DNA from: Diphasiastrum complanatum
Lineage: Eukaryota; Streptophyta; Lycopodiopsida; Lycopodiales; Lycopodiaceae
Assembly: GCA_029204225.1 (NCBI GenBank)
Contig: CM055103.1
Location: 23,996,163-24,060,162 of the forward strand
Direction of reading: 5' to 3'
Length of the DNA: 64,000 bases
The position numbers were made by a program, and so were the translations under genes. Positions 1 to 21,568 of the stretch are shown here, piece after piece; the stretch's first letter is position 1, and each line of letters starts with the position of its first letter. The notes below the pieces were generated by a model. That model saw only the letters and a list, made by a program, of their open reading frames with translations, did no database searches and was not told where the DNA came from.

Positions 1-1032
1 GCTAGTGTCAAGGTCTACTACACACTTCTCATGATAAAAAAAAGTTATTGCAAGATTAATATGAAAAGGTCGACACAATGACATCATGCATCATACAACA
101 TTTGACAATCTTGCAATCTTGGTAGGCATTATAAACTTTTCGTTGGCCAGCAAAATTATGATGCAAAAGAAAAAGTTAAACAATGCTTTGAAAGGCTCAA
201 AATAAGGTATATCAAAAGAATTTTGCTCATTACCATAAAATTCACCATCTAGAATAACAAAATCAAATTGCACAACAACAAAGTACACCAGATATCTCCA
301 ACAAAGACATTCAAAAAAATGAAACAATCATAAGGTCCAAAATCAAAGTTACCACAACTCCAATATAAAACTCAATATAAATCCCCCAAAATGTAATTTA
401 CTTGTACTAAAGGGATCATTAAGAATTATAAACAACACATACAAAGAAAGCATAATATTTCTTGTAAAGGCACCATTAAGAGTTGTAAACAATACATAAA
501 AAGAAAGCAACATCCTTAAATTCATAACAACAAAGTGAGGCTTGAAGTTATGTGAATTCGTCAATAGCTCATAAGAAAAGTGTGCATCATAAACTAAAGC
601 CCTACTTAATGGAGTTACACCGGAAGATGAGTTAAGTATAATCAATTGAAGCTAGTGTCACCGTTCTAACTTAAAAGCTTGGCCTCCAACACCATAACTT
701 GGTTTTTCCTTGTCTCTTCAAAGCATAATGCACATCTATTAGATGCATACTGTAGTAGAGAATTTCTTCATGACAATACAACCATAGAAGCTGACACACA
801 AGCTGATGATGAATAGTAATAACTTTGTATTTTGTTATAATACAATCAATATATTTACATTGAGTATTTCTCCTCTCTCTTGTTCCATGAATTTGCATGC
901 AATTTTGCACATGTCACACATTTACATTGAGTTTTTCTCCTCTTTTGTTCAATGAATTTGCAAGCAATTCTGAACATTTCATGATTTGATGACAATGATG
1001 ATTGAATGTCTTTGTTATCTTCTACATAACAA
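1..1032. other. AT-rich stretch, no convincing gene; short tandem repeat at its end
   Basis: I see no protein that looks selected in this stretch. At 857-980 there are two degenerate copies of a unit of about 67 bp, starting at 857 and 924. On the minus strand each would encode a similar Lys/Cys-rich peptide containing CKFI, and a further partial copy near 1040-1070 lies at the tail of the neighbouring relic. This looks like decay or expansion at the 3' end of that relic. Confidence 0.4.
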
Positions 1033-1840
1033 TCATCTAATTTTCTCTTCATGTATGAACTTGCATGCTTTTCTAAACTTGTTGTATTGTGTGGACTTTG
1101 TTATATGTCGAATCTGAACTCTGTGGTATAACCATTGAAACAATTGACAAATGTAGTTTCGTTTTTCATTGGTTCCTCCATGTTGTGCATTTCGATGAAA
1201 TGATGCTCGTGCTTGCCAACGTAACTTCTCCATCCCTTTTGATGACCAGACACTCAGGCTTCCATATGTGTTTGCAAAAAATGATGTATGATCTCTTAGT
1301 ATGTGCTGCAGATGTCAAAACCATAATGTCAGTCTTATGTTTGGATCTAAATATATATGGAAAATTGAAAGCATCTTGAAGAGCTTATACTAACCATGTA
1401 ATGAGTGATGTGATCTTCTCCCCATGCTTTTGATAATGCATTAACAAACTCGACACAAGTCCTTTGTACAGCTTTCTTATCAATATCAGAGTATTTATCT
1501 TTTCTTAAAATAGCAATCATACTATCAAGCTTCTTCCATACATCAACTTTTAGTACTCTAGTTTTGTCGTCTTTCTCGAAGTCTTGAGTGGTAGCAATAA
1601 TATTTGTCTAGACTGAGTGTTGAATATTAGAAGCCTTACCAGTATGATTTGATAGGAATCGACGTGCTTTTGCTCCTCCTATGCTTGGCTAAGTTGGCAT
1701 ATTCCCATTCTTTCTTGGCAGCTTTTCATCTTTTTGAATTTTGACATGTCCCTTATGAAGTCCTGCTTTTGATAAAACATCTTCTAATTGAGAAATAGCT
1801 TCCTTTGTTGATGATGCTGGCTTACTATTCCAAGCAAAAA
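1033..1840 (-). pseudogene. Three-exon relic of a transposon-associated protein
   Basis: Three minus-strand blocks join with consistent GT-AG splicing and a preserved frame: about 1840-1640, 1582-1395 and 1305-1033, with introns of 57 bp (1583-1639) and 89 bp (1306-1394). Visible motifs in order are GGAKARRFL, WGEDHITHYM, then YGSLSVWSSKGMEKL and FHRNAQHGG. They resemble a widespread family of transposon-linked proteins in which a 'DVTPY-H-L' stretch is followed by 'YG-L--FS-QGLEKLN'. I cannot name the family with certainty. An in-frame TAG lies just before PSIGGAKARRFL, and the 5' part is missing or unrecognisable. No catalytic residues can be assigned. The conserved phase across both introns argues that this was once a real gene. 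Confidence 0.5.
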
Positions 1841-2090
1841 CTAGATGAAGATAAATGATCTTTTCTATTAATCTAACTTCTACATTTTTCAAGGGGATAG
1901 GCAGCACAAAAAAAATAGCCATCATAAGGCCCTTAGTATTTATAAATAATGTAAGCCATATAATTATTACATCAACACTTGCACTATCAAACCTAAACAC
2001 GTAGGCGTCACATAGGCATCACAAAGTTGCAAACTATGTCAAGACTAAGGATCACGCTAAATATGAATGTCAATGTACCATAGAATTATT

Positions 2091-2290
2091 GAACCGTGTA
2101 CGGTTCACCACTGATCTGAGAATCGTACGGTTCTCAAAACAAATTGGCCAAAACCATGGTGAACCGTTTAATTAGTTAATTTTATTTTTTTTAAGTTCAT
2201 TTTTACTCAAATGAGGCCAAAACATTAATTAATTAATTATGATGAACCGTACTACGGTTCATGAACCACGGTACGATTCACCCCACGGTT
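2091..2290. repeat. Cluster of palindromic GAACCGT...ACGGTTC motifs, MITE-like
   Basis: The self-complementary motif gaaccgtgtacggttc occurs at 2091-2106. Variants follow near 2118-2136 (aatcgtacggttct) and 2243-2260 (gaaccgtactacggttc), and partial motifs run to 2290. AT-rich sequence with TTAATTAA-like runs lies between. Related gtaccat strings occur near both ends (2075-2081 and about 2297-2303). A small non-autonomous inverted-repeat element is plausible, but no target duplication is certain. Confidence 0.35.
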
Positions 2291-3388
2291 TTGAGTACCA
2301 TACAATGTACACTTCCTTTGATTTACTTCACATTCATAACAACCTACAAGTTTTTTCTCTTTGAATATGGAGGAAGTATTAAATGGCATAATTGTACGCT
2401 ATACATTGTTATTTAAAAAATACATGTGAGTAATAGATACCTTACAATTTGTAAGGTACAGTTTCTTTTTATGTAAAGTCTCATAAACACCTTACAATAT
2501 TGTAAGGTCCATTTACTAGTTTTGGATGGTCACATCATGTATTTGTTGTTGTTTTGGAAAACTGAACATGGGCATAAATATGAGACTTACTATTTTTGGA
2601 AAGTCGACCCCAGCCTTTGAATTTTAAAAAATACAAAGCTTTATAGGAATGATTGTTACGGGCCTTCTCCTATACTGAACTATAATAATTATGATTGCCA
2701 CCATCTATAGCAAGTGCCAAGACTAGCCATTAAAAAATAGAAATTACCAAAGTTACGATCGAATGACTTGTCTAGTCGATGATACACAAATTATTGTTGT
2801 AGGCACAATATCATTGTTTGAGTATGTGGCTTCACTAACTTGAATTGACTTGGTCTGGTTTCAATGTGATGAAAACCCAACATTGGACTCTCTTTGATAT
2901 CCACGTGAATATTATAGGATCTCAAAAAATGGCTAAATTTAACTATAAGATTATAATAAAGTACTACAAATGTGTATTAAAGAAAAACTTTAAACCTTTC
3001 CAATATGAGCTTGCTAGGTTCCATGTCCGTGACAAGAAGTCCCTACAACCTACATGTCAGCCAAATTATTACCATGAGAAGTCATGTCTCCAAATAGCTA
3101 TATAGAATATTGTATGATTTGACACTCAAATTGTCGTTCTTTCCGTGCAAGGTAAAGTTTTCATTAGATCGCTTGTTGTTTTCGAGATTCGGCTTGTAAT
3201 ATTGTGCCTTATGTTGTTATATATATTGCACATGTACAATATTTGATCTTAATATCATATTTAATTTTCTGACATATATACCATAGTTGCAGCGAATCGT
3301 GATTCTGGGATCATTGAAAATCGTGATTCGTTGTCCAGAATCGCCATAAAAAAAATATATTCTTTTTACTTGTCAAAAAAAAAAAATG

Positions 3389-3439
3389 GGACCTAAAATG
3401 AACATTTTCAAGTTCATTTCAAAAGTTCATTTTAGGTCC
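3389..3439. repeat. Perfect 15-bp inverted repeat (hairpin)
   Basis: ggacctaaaatgaac at 3389-3403 is exactly complementary to gttcattttaggtcc at 3425-3439, with a 21-bp spacer that repeats part of the arm (gttcattt). It could be the end of a foldback or MITE element. No T-tract follows that would make it a terminator. Confidence 0.6.
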
Positions 3440-3478
3440 AATGTTTTTTTTGAAACTACTGAAATTCAATCCTAGTTT

Positions 3479-6713
<3,235 letters not shown>

Positions 6714-6741
6714 CAATGTGTTTCCAAGCTGTGTACACACT

Positions 6742-7118
6742 ACCTGGATTATGGACTCTCACACTGTTTACGGTTTACACTTGGACCGTTTCAGGTTTCT
6801 TTCCACCAAATTGCTATTGAGACCGGTCGTTATGACGGTACTCCACGTGAGGACAGACTATGTCGAATATGTTCCTTGGGAGAGATTGAGTCAAAGGAGC
6901 ATTTACTCTTCATATGTTCGACCTACTATGAGATTTGTGGGCGCTATCATTGCCTTTTCAGGGATGCACCCACTTTATGCTCTCTCATCGCTTATGTGGA
7001 TCCTAGATGTGTTGCCCTTATGGTATATGAGATGTCCTGGCTGTGGAGAGCCCAGTTTCCAATGGATAGGGATACACAGCCTCAGGTCACGAACTTTTTC
7101 TCCAATCATCATCCATGA
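6742..7118 (+). pseudogene. C-terminal fragment of a non-LTR retrotransposon (LINE) reverse transcriptase
   Basis: The open frame contains TGRYDGTPREDRLCRICSLG and then ESKEHLLFICSTYYEICGRY. This matches the zinc-binding C-terminal end of many LINE polyproteins, with a C-x2-C, H, C pattern preceded by a basic 'PREDRLC'. No endonuclease or RT core is present, so this is a 3' piece, as expected for a 5'-truncated insertion. It directly follows the hAT relic and is open in the frame that crosses their junction. I see no poly-A tail or target duplication. Confidence 0.6.
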
Positions 7119-10350
<3,232 letters not shown>

Positions 10351-11140
10351 GCCATGTTTATGGTATGTTTATAAAATATAAAATATTATAAAATACATAC
10401 ACTGTTACATTTCGGACTTTTTCTCATCTCATAGACTATCTTATCTATGTGAAAGAAATTTTACTTCTCATTAATCAACTATCAAACACATAATCAACTT
10501 GGTTCATGAGGCATGATTTCCTTAGAAAGAAAAACTTGAATCAGTGGTTTTCTTATAATTTTTTTAATGAAGAATGTCTAGGAGCATAATGATGCATGTT
10601 TTTAGTATCAAATGATTATGATGCTCAAAAGTAAAGTTATGCTTAATATGTTCAAGAATCGATGCTGAATGTTTGTAGAATCTCGTTTGCCTCTTTAAAA
10701 CCCTCTTTTTTAATTTCAAAATCGGAGAAACATCATCATGTGTCAATTTTTGTGTTCAGGATTGGGTGCAAGAGCTACCAAAACCAATGAAGACCTTTAT
10801 TTAGAGTGGATTAAAAGCAATGTTTTATCTTTCAAAAACACTACATCAGTTTGTTACTAGCCAAAACTTCAAATGGAAACTGAGCAAGGTATGCAAAGAT
10901 TGTACATTACATTAGTTTCAAAATAGCATGAACTTTTAGAGCACTTAGTTTCTTTGAGTAAGTTGCTTCATTCGGTCTACAAGAGTGTGTAAGATGCTCA
11001 TAACATAATTAGAGGTTTCCTAATAAAATAGATGTAAATTTGAATAACTACTCAAATGAGCCTTTGACTCAAACCAATTGTTAATCTTGCTTTTAAAAAA
11101 TCTCTTACCAAAGCTTTAGTGTGAAACATCCCTAAATCCT
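10351..11140. other. AT-rich spacer, nothing recognised
   Basis: I see no gene or repeat above background here. Confidence 0.4.
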
Positions 11141-11141
11141 A

Positions 11142-12010
11142 AACAATGAGATATTTTGATGAACTGGGTTCACCAAGCTGGGCTCTAGTATAGAAGAATG
11201 TCACTATCTTATTTCAATAAGAATATTAATATCAAACTAGTGAACCATAATTCATGAACCTTGAACGATGGACATTAAATCTTGATTCTGGAAGACTAAA
11301 TTTGTATCTCCCTACTTCTAAGGCTAAACTCTCATTTATTTGATTCATCCTTATCATGTTCATCTTGTTCACTACTTGGGCACTCAATGCATATGTAGAC
11401 AAGTCAAGGATAACCAACTCATTTTCATCAAAGATATCGAATATTGGTTAAAATATACGAAATTATTAACAATGTCTCCAATTTTCATAAACAATAAGAT
11501 ATTTTGATGAGCTAGGTTCATCAAGCTGGGTTCTAGTACTGAAGAATGTCACTATCGTACTCCAATAAGAATATTAATATCAAACTAGTGAACTATAAAT
11601 TGTGAACCTTGAACGTTGGACATTAAATCTTGATTATGGAAGACTAAATTTTGTATCTCTCTACTCCTAACTTAAAGGCCAAACTCTCAATTTTCAGGCC
11701 CCATTAAATCCAACACAATATTAAATCATTTGTTGATTCATCTGTATCATGTTCATCTAGTTCGCTACTTGGGCACTCAATGCGTATGTAGACGAGTCAA
11801 CAAGGACCAACCCATTTTCATCAATGGTAATAAATATTTTTTAAAAAGATACGAAATTATTAACAATGTCCCCAATTTTCTAAAACAATGAGATATGTTG
11901 ATGAACTGAGTTCGTCAAGCTGGATTCTAGTACTGAAGAATGTCACTATCTTATTCCGATAAGAAAATTAGTATCAAACTAGAAAACCATAAATTGTGAA
12001 CCTTGAACGT
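11142..12010. repeat. Three diverged tandem copies of a unit of about 350-390 bp
   Basis: Copies start at 11142, 11490 and 11884 with aaacaatgagatattttgat or a variant. Each continues with gaact.ggttc..caagctgg, gaagaatgtcactatc and atcaaactag.gaacc, then (first two copies) cttgggcactcaatgc. The third copy is cut at about 12010, where the DUF7869-like relic begins. It is non-coding. Confidence 0.75.
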
Positions 12011-13471
12011 TGGATATTCAATCTTGATAGAGATGGGAGAAAGGCATGTTCAACTTGTAATTCCTGCCATTTACAAACAACAAGATATATTGAGAGAGGT
12101 CAATGATACACTAAAGAATATGGGCTTCAAATGCATATCACCTTGTAGATTCAGCCGATATTGGAAGACACATTATAAGCATGTGAGTTTCTCATAAACT
12201 AGCACATTCTCTAAGTGTGACACTTGCACAAATATTACGTTGCAACCCAAATCTACCAAGGTAGAGAGAAATAAGCTATTCAAAGAAAAAAAGAGCAGAT
12301 ATGTTTTTGCCTTTTTCTCTTTCCTCACGGTTGTAGGAGTATTTGAGATGGTGCAGTTGGAATTTTTTTATGATGGGTCACACTCATGAAGATGTGGATG
12401 GGATGTTTGGAAATTTTTCTGAATGTGTAAGAACAAAGTGTGTTTGTCACATTTAATGGAGTGCTTTCGAAATTGCACAAAAAAACATCTGGTGCCTTAT
12501 TTGGTGCAAGAAGTGCCTAATTTTAAGTCATCTATTGAAGGTTTTCTTTGTGACAAAGAACAAAGACTTGTGGGCCACTCGAAATCCTTGCAATTTCGTT
12601 TCTTTGTGAAAGATGGCATTCCAATCATGCAGTACATGATGCACCCAAATGCAAATGAGTGGAATCCTTGGAAAGGCATTCAAATATGGAAGGTTGATGA
12701 ATATGGGCATTCTCTTCTGCCAACTGAAAGTCCTAAAGCACTACCATTGTTTCCTTTTCTCAAAGAAAGAGACATGATCAATGGCAGAATTCATAGGTAC
12801 TTGAAATACTAGGATTGGAGGGACATCTTCAAAATCCATTGAACCCATTTGAATTTACAATGTTCATCACTCCTGTGATTACCTACTGGAGACAAATTCG
12901 CGCTCTCATGAATAGCAAACAATATGAGGAGTACCAAGATGGTTTTTGGCCGAATACACGTTGGAGACATTCTACTATTCTTGAAAATGATGCAAATTCA
13001 GATGCTAATGAAATAGAAGAACATTATTGTGGACCAGCATACGGGAGACTAGTGGAAGCATTCAGGCCTCAAGTAGATGTTCATAAAAGAAATTTTGTTA
13101 TGATTTGACAACCATCAGATGACGAAAATGGCAATGAAGAAGATGAGGTGTATCCTATTTGGTTGGGAGTCACATTATCATAGGTTGAAACAGATAAGAG
13201 ATCCAATAATTGCATGAAAATATTGGTGCAATGGTGGGGCCCATGTTTTAGAGGAAACATGTTAGAAAAGGAACGCTACCAAAATTATTGGAGTAAGGAA
13301 TGGAAAGTGAACCTTAATGATCCGGAGAGATGGAAAAATGTTTCAAGCATAGTCTGGAGCTAGAAACCTTGAAAAGATTCCCATCAAATAAAAAGCATTA
13401 AGATTCCTAAGATGGCTGTACTAAAGGCAAAATAAGGATTGATCATCGAAAATGATGAAGTCTTCGAGGAA
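12003..13471 (+). pseudogene. Relic of a transposon-derived protein with a DUF7869-like domain
   Basis: Several plus-strand frames together make one decayed protein. At 12031-12310 there is a YWKTHY..V stretch and KCDTCTNITLQPK (Cys pair). At about 12366-12425 the hallmark MGHTHEDVDGMFGNFSE appears. Then come 12423-12812 (PNFKSSIEGFL, GIPIMQYMMHPNANEWNPWK) and 12815-13108 (YWRQIRALM..YEEYQDGFW). 13110-13471 has an acidic linker, then VYPIWLGVTLS and VQWWGPCFRG. The 'GHTHEDID-MF' motif is the signature I associate with DUF7869 proteins found in transposon contexts in plants and animals. Frameshifts near 12350 and 12425, stops at 12810, 13106, 13181 and later, and a deletion near 12310-12350 make it non-functional. 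The 5' end is missing. Confidence 0.55.
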
Positions 13472-14511
<1,040 letters not shown>

Positions 14512-14706
14512 CTCCTCAAATTTAGCTTGATCTATTTACAACTCTCTTGATAGATGAATGAAAGCTTTTAGAAGTTTCTACAAACAAGGAACTTTTGAGA
14601 CTCCAATAGAGAATGATGTCCATGAAGGATCTTTCACCACCTCTTAAAGGATCCCTAACAAGATGTTCCACAAATGTGTCTATATACATGTAGCACACTT
14701 CAAAAA

Positions 14707-15807
14707 CTATACATCATGCCAAACCATGGATTCCAAGCCATTTTGTGCACCTGAAAATACATCAATAAAACTATTAAGTGAATACATAATGTTTCCAAAG
14801 ACAACTTGCCTTGCTTGATCCATATGATTGAGCCTAGATGGCTCCATCTTGATACTCAAGGTTCTTCTTGGAGTCCTTGGGTCTTGAGCTTGCTTCTCCA
14901 CTTGACTTGACTCCAAAAAATCAATGAATTGAATAAGGTGTTGATCCAAAGGTGCTTCTTCAAGTTTACAAATCTTCCACTCTTGAAAGATCACATTTTC
15001 ACCATTGACAACTTCTTTGATGGAAAACAAGTAGATTCTACAATCTCTACTTGAAGAGCATAACACTACCATTATTCCTATCATTGAAATAGGATAATAT
15101 TTGGTCCTTACATTGGAATGATCATGCTCAAAGCATGTAGACCCAAAGATTTCCAATACAAATGATGTTTCATCTTTTATGACACTATTCACACTATTAC
15201 AGAAATAGTTATCCAATGAAATTGCTTTATCAACAACAAATGGAGATTTGAAAGCATCTAATTTCATTGTCTTGTCATAAAGAGTACTAAACACCATAGA
15301 TCTTAAAGATAAGCAACAAGTCACTCCATGTCTACTAATACTATCTAACAAGTACTCAAAGATAGTAGACTCTCCAACGCTCACCACCCTTGCAAGATGC
15401 ACACTTGAATGGACAATTTGCATGCAATTTGATGACTCGGACATTGTCATTGAGGACTCCCTTGGAACTCTCAAGCTTTGAGGCTGATCCTCAAGATCTT
15501 CCTCCTTTTGATGCTCCTCCTCAATGCAAGCAAGATCACACTTTGCCAAGATCTCCTCTTGAGTGATCTCCTCCTTTGCCAAGCTCATTCTTTCAAAAGC
15601 AACACTAGCTTCCAACTTAAACAATTTTCCATGTTTAAATCCCTTTGCAATGCAAACATCATTCTTCAAGATGAAGCAAACACCATGCTTAAAGTGGACA
15701 TCCAAACCACTTTCTAAGAGTAGACCAACACTAAGCATATTCTTGGTGATTGATGGTACATAAAGGACATTTTCTAGATCCATGCATTTTGAGGATTCTA
15801 GACACAA
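14707..15807 (-). CDS. Copia K chimeric ORF: protease end joined to an integrase C-terminal remnant, 366 aa
   Basis: The frame is open for 366 codons. Residues about 10-60 are the end of the retroviral-type protease and start of the pre-integrase region (LENVLYVPSITKNMLSVGLL, VHFKHGVCFILKNDVCIAKG). The middle is acidic and unlike other Copia proteins. Around residues 220-290 the pattern FGSTCFEHDHS, YYPISMIGIMV and VIFQEW recalls the integrase C-terminal region normally reading FGC..FVH / GYS..QKGY. The zinc HHCC box and DDE core are absent, as are RT and RNase H. It reads on from the protease half upstream (15828-16376), from which it is separated by a stop or frameshift. The long open frame in a young element may be chance or may be maintained. 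I assign no function. Confidence 0.55.
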   Translation of the reverse strand: MCLESSKCMDLENVLYVPSITKNMLSVGLLLESGLDVHFKHGVCFILKNDVCIAKGFKHGKLFKLEASVAFERMSLAKEEITQEEILAKCDLACIEEEHQKEEDLEDQPQSLRVPRESSMTMSESSNCMQIVHSSVHLARVVSVGESTIFEYLLDSISRHGVTCCLSLRSMVFSTLYDKTMKLDAFKSPFVVDKAISLDNYFCNSVNSVIKDETSFVLEIFGSTCFEHDHSNVRTKYYPISMIGIMVVLCSSSRDCRIYLFSIKEVVNGENVIFQEWKICKLEEAPLDQHLIQFIDFLESSQVEKQAQDPRTPRRTLSIKMEPSRLNHMDQARQVVFGNIMYSLNSFIDVFSGAQNGLESMVWHDV

Positions 15808-15827
15808 AGAGATGGTGCCAACACCAT

Positions 15828-16863
15828 CTATCCTACACTCTTCATCATTTGCAGTAAAGACAAACTTTTTAGCATCATTGAATGAGTGTAGGTTGAGAAA
15901 AAGTCCTTTTCAGAAGACATGTGGGAGCTAGCCCCACTGTCGATCCACCAATTGTCTGTTGAATTGCTATTGCTTGTTGGTGAGGATGTAGATGCCATCA
16001 AGAATACATCTACTTCATCCTCCTCCTCCTCCTTTGCAAGGTTTCCTTGTTTGTCCTCCTCCACTTGTGCTCTTGGCCTCTTGTAGCATTCAGATGCATA
16101 ATGCCCCTTCTTTCCACAAAAGAAGCATTTTTGCTTTGACTTGTCCTTTGAGCTTGATGCATCATCCTCTTCTTTGGCCTCCTTTGGATGCTTCTTCTTT
16201 CCATTGGTCTTCTTTTTTCCCTTGAATGAGAAATTGGCTTTCTCATCACCATCCTGCAAAGACAAGGAACTCATCCTAGATTTTGCATGGAGCATCCTAC
16301 ACTCTTCAGCCACTAATACACTGTGAAGTTTTTCTATAGTTGGCAAAGTGTCTTGGATGGCAAAACTTTGGACCAAATTTGCAAAGTCATCTCCTAGACC
16401 ATTAAGAACAATTTATACAAGCTCTCCATCATGAATCTTCTCTCCAATGGAAGCCAACTCCTTATTTAGAGACTTGATTCTGAGTACATAATCATGTGCA
16501 CTCTCCTCACTTCTCTTCATGCTTTGCAAAATATGATTTCAAAGCATGAGTATTCTTGAAGTGTTACTAGATTCATAGATTGATTTTAAAGACTCCCAAG
16601 CCTCTTTAGCACTAGTACACGCTGATACTTCTCTCAACAAATCATTGCTCACATTCATCTTCACACAATGAAGTGCAAGCCTAGATCTCTTCTTGTATCT
16701 AGCTAGCTCCTGTGCACCTAGAGGTTCATCTTCATCTTCAATCAAGAACTCATGAAGGTCTTGGAGCACCAAGAGTTACTCCATCCTAACCTTCCAAATA
16801 GCATAATTTGTAGAATTCAATCTCTCACTAGCTTCTAGAAGGTATGCTCCAGCAGATCCCATC
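15828..16863 (-). pseudogene. Copia K gag with zinc knuckle and start of protease
   Basis: The likely start ATG is at 16863 (MGSAGAYLLEASERLN, then NYAIWKVRME), a typical Copia gag start. A TAA follows 'KVRME', and the frame continues with ARYKKRSRLALHCVKMNVSN and EAWESLKSIYES. The zinc knuckle CFFCGKKGHYASEC lies near 16090, and the protease active site WWIDSGASSHMS near 15940. Stops and a frameshift near 16400-16540 break it. Gag packages the RNA, and the aspartic protease cleaves the polyprotein. It is the same gag lineage as Copia M (59.2 kb). Confidence 0.75.
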
Positions 16864-16888
16864 CTACTAGTGACTTCTACAAACAAGA

Positions 16889-17235
16889 AATAGATTTGAT
16901 TGACTTGAAACTCACAAAGGTCTCACACTTGCAGTGTTTCACTCAAATTTGATTTCTAATCCAACAAATGGACTTATAATCATAGTTCTATCACTCCCTC
17001 ACAAAGCTGGAATGCAGTTAAGATGAAGAGAAAACTACTTTCAAACAAATCTTGCCAAGAAATGGATTTGATTGTCTCTAGAAACTCACTAAGGTCTCTC
17101 TCTTGTAGTTTTTCACTCAAATTAGATTTCTAATCCAACAAATGGACTTATAATCTCAGCTCTAGCACTCCCTCACAAAGTTGGAATGAAGATAAGATGA
17201 TGTGAAATCTACTTACAATCAAATCTTGCCAAATT
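16889..17235. repeat. Direct duplication in the leader of Copia K, period about 171 bp
   Basis: aaatagatttgattg (16889) and aaatggatttgattg (17060) each begin a unit with tttcactcaaatt.gatttct, aatccaacaaatggactta and cactccctcacaaag. It lies between the PBS and gag. Confidence 0.75.
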
Positions 17236-17499
17236 TGGCTATTTTTGGACAAAAAAATGACTTAATCTCTTTCTTCCTTCTTGGTGTACTTTCAAGAACT
17301 GTTTTTAATCTTAATAGGACTTGAACTCAGCCTAGATTAATTAGATTCCATGAAACAAATTCAAATCTAATCAATGGCAAATGATCTTGGTAGATTATCC
17401 TAGGATCTCCACCAAAAATTACACCAACAGCTCACAAATTTAATCCTTTTGGATCAAATGAATACCATGTATTAAATTCAGGTTACGCTCTTGTACTTG

Positions 17500-17511
17500 G
17501 ATCTGATACCA
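17500..17511 (-). other. Primer-binding site of Copia K (initiator tRNA-Met type)
   Basis: On the minus strand TGGTATCAGATC directly follows the 5' LTR. The plant initiator tRNA-Met site is TGGTATCAGAGC. Confidence 0.85.
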
Positions 17512-20740
<3,229 letters not shown>

Positions 20741-20988
20741 TATGTTTTTCAAATGCAGACTCTAATGCATAATGATCATGTGAAAAAGCATCAACTATGT
20801 AGTATGCATTACGCAATGGAGTGAGCCTGTGGGAGAATGACATTCTACTCGGTAAAGAGTCAGCTTTGAAAATGTTTACTATGTTTTTCAAATGCAGATT
20901 CTAATGTGAAAAAGCATCAACTATGTAGTATGCATTACGCAATGGAGTGAGCAGGCGGGCAAATGACATTCTACTCAGTAAAGAGTCA
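20741..20988. repeat. Tandem duplication, period about 139 bp
   Basis: The units 20741-20879 and 20880-20988 share tatgtttttcaaatgcaga, gtgaaaaagcatcaactatg, cattacgcaatggagtgagc and gacattctactc. The second unit has lost about 20 bp early in the repeat. A third partial copy (tatgtttttcaaatgca) starts at about 20680. Confidence 0.8.
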
Positions 20989-21568
20989 TAGAGGAGTGGA
21001 GTACCTACCTGGCTCATTCCTTAATACTATATGCGTATTTCTTGTCCTCACCTGTGTGAATACATGCCCACCAAGATATTCCTATTTTACTTAGAAATGT
21101 TAGACCCAAAGGTGATGACGTATGGAGAATCTGCCCAAAAGATGATTACTAGATCTGGATGAAGGATGCACGTGAAATTCAGCTCAAATCGGAGTTGCAG
21201 CAGCTTTAATCAGATTTCCCTGCATTAGTTGTGAGGCACAGATGAATAATCTGGTGAGGAAAAGATCGACGAAGATGGTGTTTTGTGTGCGCTTATGATT
21301 CTTTGGTTCTTCCACTTTAGCCATTTTCTTAATAAATTTTTTGCTTATGATGAGGATGATGATGAAAAGTCTGTAAAATTTACCAGGAAATTGGATAGTA
21401 ATTGGTGTTATTCATCAGTCTTGTGATTGTAATCTGTTAGCATGTAACACACCGTTGGAGAGTTTTAATCCATTCATGCGCGTTGGATGTGTACTTTACA
21501 GAAGTAGTCTTTTCAGCCAAGCGATATTAGATAGCAAGAGCTTTTGTTCCAGAGAAGCTGCACTTGTT
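20989..21568. other. Probable upstream region of the RIN4/NOI-like gene
   Basis: No transposon signature is seen. A 5' untranslated exon probably ends at 21574, but its start and a clear TATA box cannot be placed. Confidence 0.3.

Larger units (their letters stand above)
2001..3480. other. AT-rich intergenic stretch without a gene
   Basis: No coding region is convincing. It holds the GAACCGT/ACGGTTC motif cluster and the inverted repeat listed separately. A further pair of related motifs around ATCGTGATTC occurs near 3292-3345. Confidence 0.4.
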
